From: CAYLLN01 sp036496265
Lineage (GTDB): Bacteria > Planctomycetota > Planctomycetia > Pirellulales > Pirellulaceae
Assembly: GCA_036496265.1 (NCBI GenBank)
Contig: DASXLL010000206.1
Span: forward strand, 1 to 13,508
Direction of reading: 5' to 3'
Length of the DNA stretch: 13,508 nucleotides
Made by a program: the position numbers and the translations under genes. Positions 13,267 through 13,508 of this stretch are shown here, in pieces. The first letter of the stretch is position 1. Each line of letters begins with the position of its first letter. The notes beneath the pieces are model-generated. The model saw only the letters and a program-made list of their open reading frames with translations, ran no database searches and was not told where the DNA came from.

Positions 13267-13508
13267 TTAGCCGCTCGTCGACCGCAACAAAGATGAACCC
13301 CGTTCGCCAACCAGCGGTGGTGGTGACGGCACCAGTCCGAGGGCAGCCACGAACAGCAGCAACCAACCTAACCAGCCCAGCGGCGCCAGAAGCCACCACA
13401 TGAAGGCGCACGCCGCCAACTGAATCGTGCCGATTCCCAGAAGCCAGTGCTGACTAATCCAAACGGTCGGTGTAACGGCGAGAGCAGCAGCGCCAGCCAA
13501 TAGCAGGA
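13267..13508 (-). CDS. Hydrophobic membrane protein, C-terminal part (5' end outside window)
   Basis: On the minus strand the frame is open from the window edge to TAA at 13267-13269. It reads LLLAGAAALAVTPTVWISQHWLLGIGTIQLAACAFMWW, then LLAPLGWLGWLLLFVAALGLVP and a short polar tail. Two to three transmembrane segments are evident, rich in Trp, Leu and Gly. The apparent TTG start at 13500 is not convincing because the hydrophobic frame continues upstream to the edge, so I treat it as partial. The family is not recognised. It converges on the small membrane ORF, leaving 32 bp between the stops. Confidence 0.5.
   Translation of the reverse strand, partial: LLLAGAAALAVTPTVWISQHWLLGIGTIQLAACAFMWWLLAPLGWLGWLLLFVAALGLVPSPPPLVGERGSSLLRSTSG

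Overview
The window reads as ordinary chromosomal DNA of a planctomycete, probably related to Pirellulales. This is an inference from three things: GC-rich, C-ending codon use; gene families typical of that group (Tex with a long disordered tail, a divergent H+-pyrophosphatase, exported HEAT/vWA and thioredoxin-fold proteins, an SDR beside a DUF1805 protein); and several short 'word-like' repeats, notably CCCGAAGCGT(A/C)AGCGAGG, which I recall as abundant in such genomes. No rRNA, tRNA, CRISPR array, transposase or phage gene is visible.

Layout. 2-967 (+) is the C-terminal part of the transcription accessory protein Tex. 1281-3848 (+) is a membrane-bound proton-pumping pyrophosphatase (hppA) preceded by a 16-bp tandem direct repeat. 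3849-4169 is non-coding and holds a ~160-bp nested inverted-repeat element. 4170-6020 (+) is a UbiD-family prenyl-FMN decarboxylase that carries an in-frame heptamer repeat. It converges on two minus-strand family-2 glycosyltransferases (6173-7144 and 7298-8458), with a double-hairpin repeat between them and ubiD and a Rho-independent terminator between the two glycosyltransferases. 8459-9006 is a divergent intergenic region full of repeats and palindromes. From 9007 a plus-strand run follows: a cysteine-free exported thioredoxin-fold protein, SDR oxidoreductase 1 (with an in-frame repeat), an exported HEAT/von Willebrand A protein, SDR oxidoreductase 2 (overlapping the previous gene by 20 bp), a DUF1805/YunC-like protein, and a 44-residue one-helix membrane peptide. 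The window ends in the C-terminal part of a minus-strand membrane protein.

How the genes relate. Tex, hppA, ubiD and the glycosyltransferases look like independent housekeeping or envelope functions with their own signals. The tightest unit is vWA - SDR2 - DUF1805 (overlap, then a 19-bp gap), probably one transcript.

I do not see an obvious new defence or mobile system. The most unusual signal is that at least three unrelated repeat families sit inside open reading frames (Tex, UbiD, SDR1) without breaking them, while other families occupy most intergenic gaps. Next come the nested inverted-repeat element at 3944-4103, the cysteine-less thioredoxin fold, and the palindromes upstream of it.
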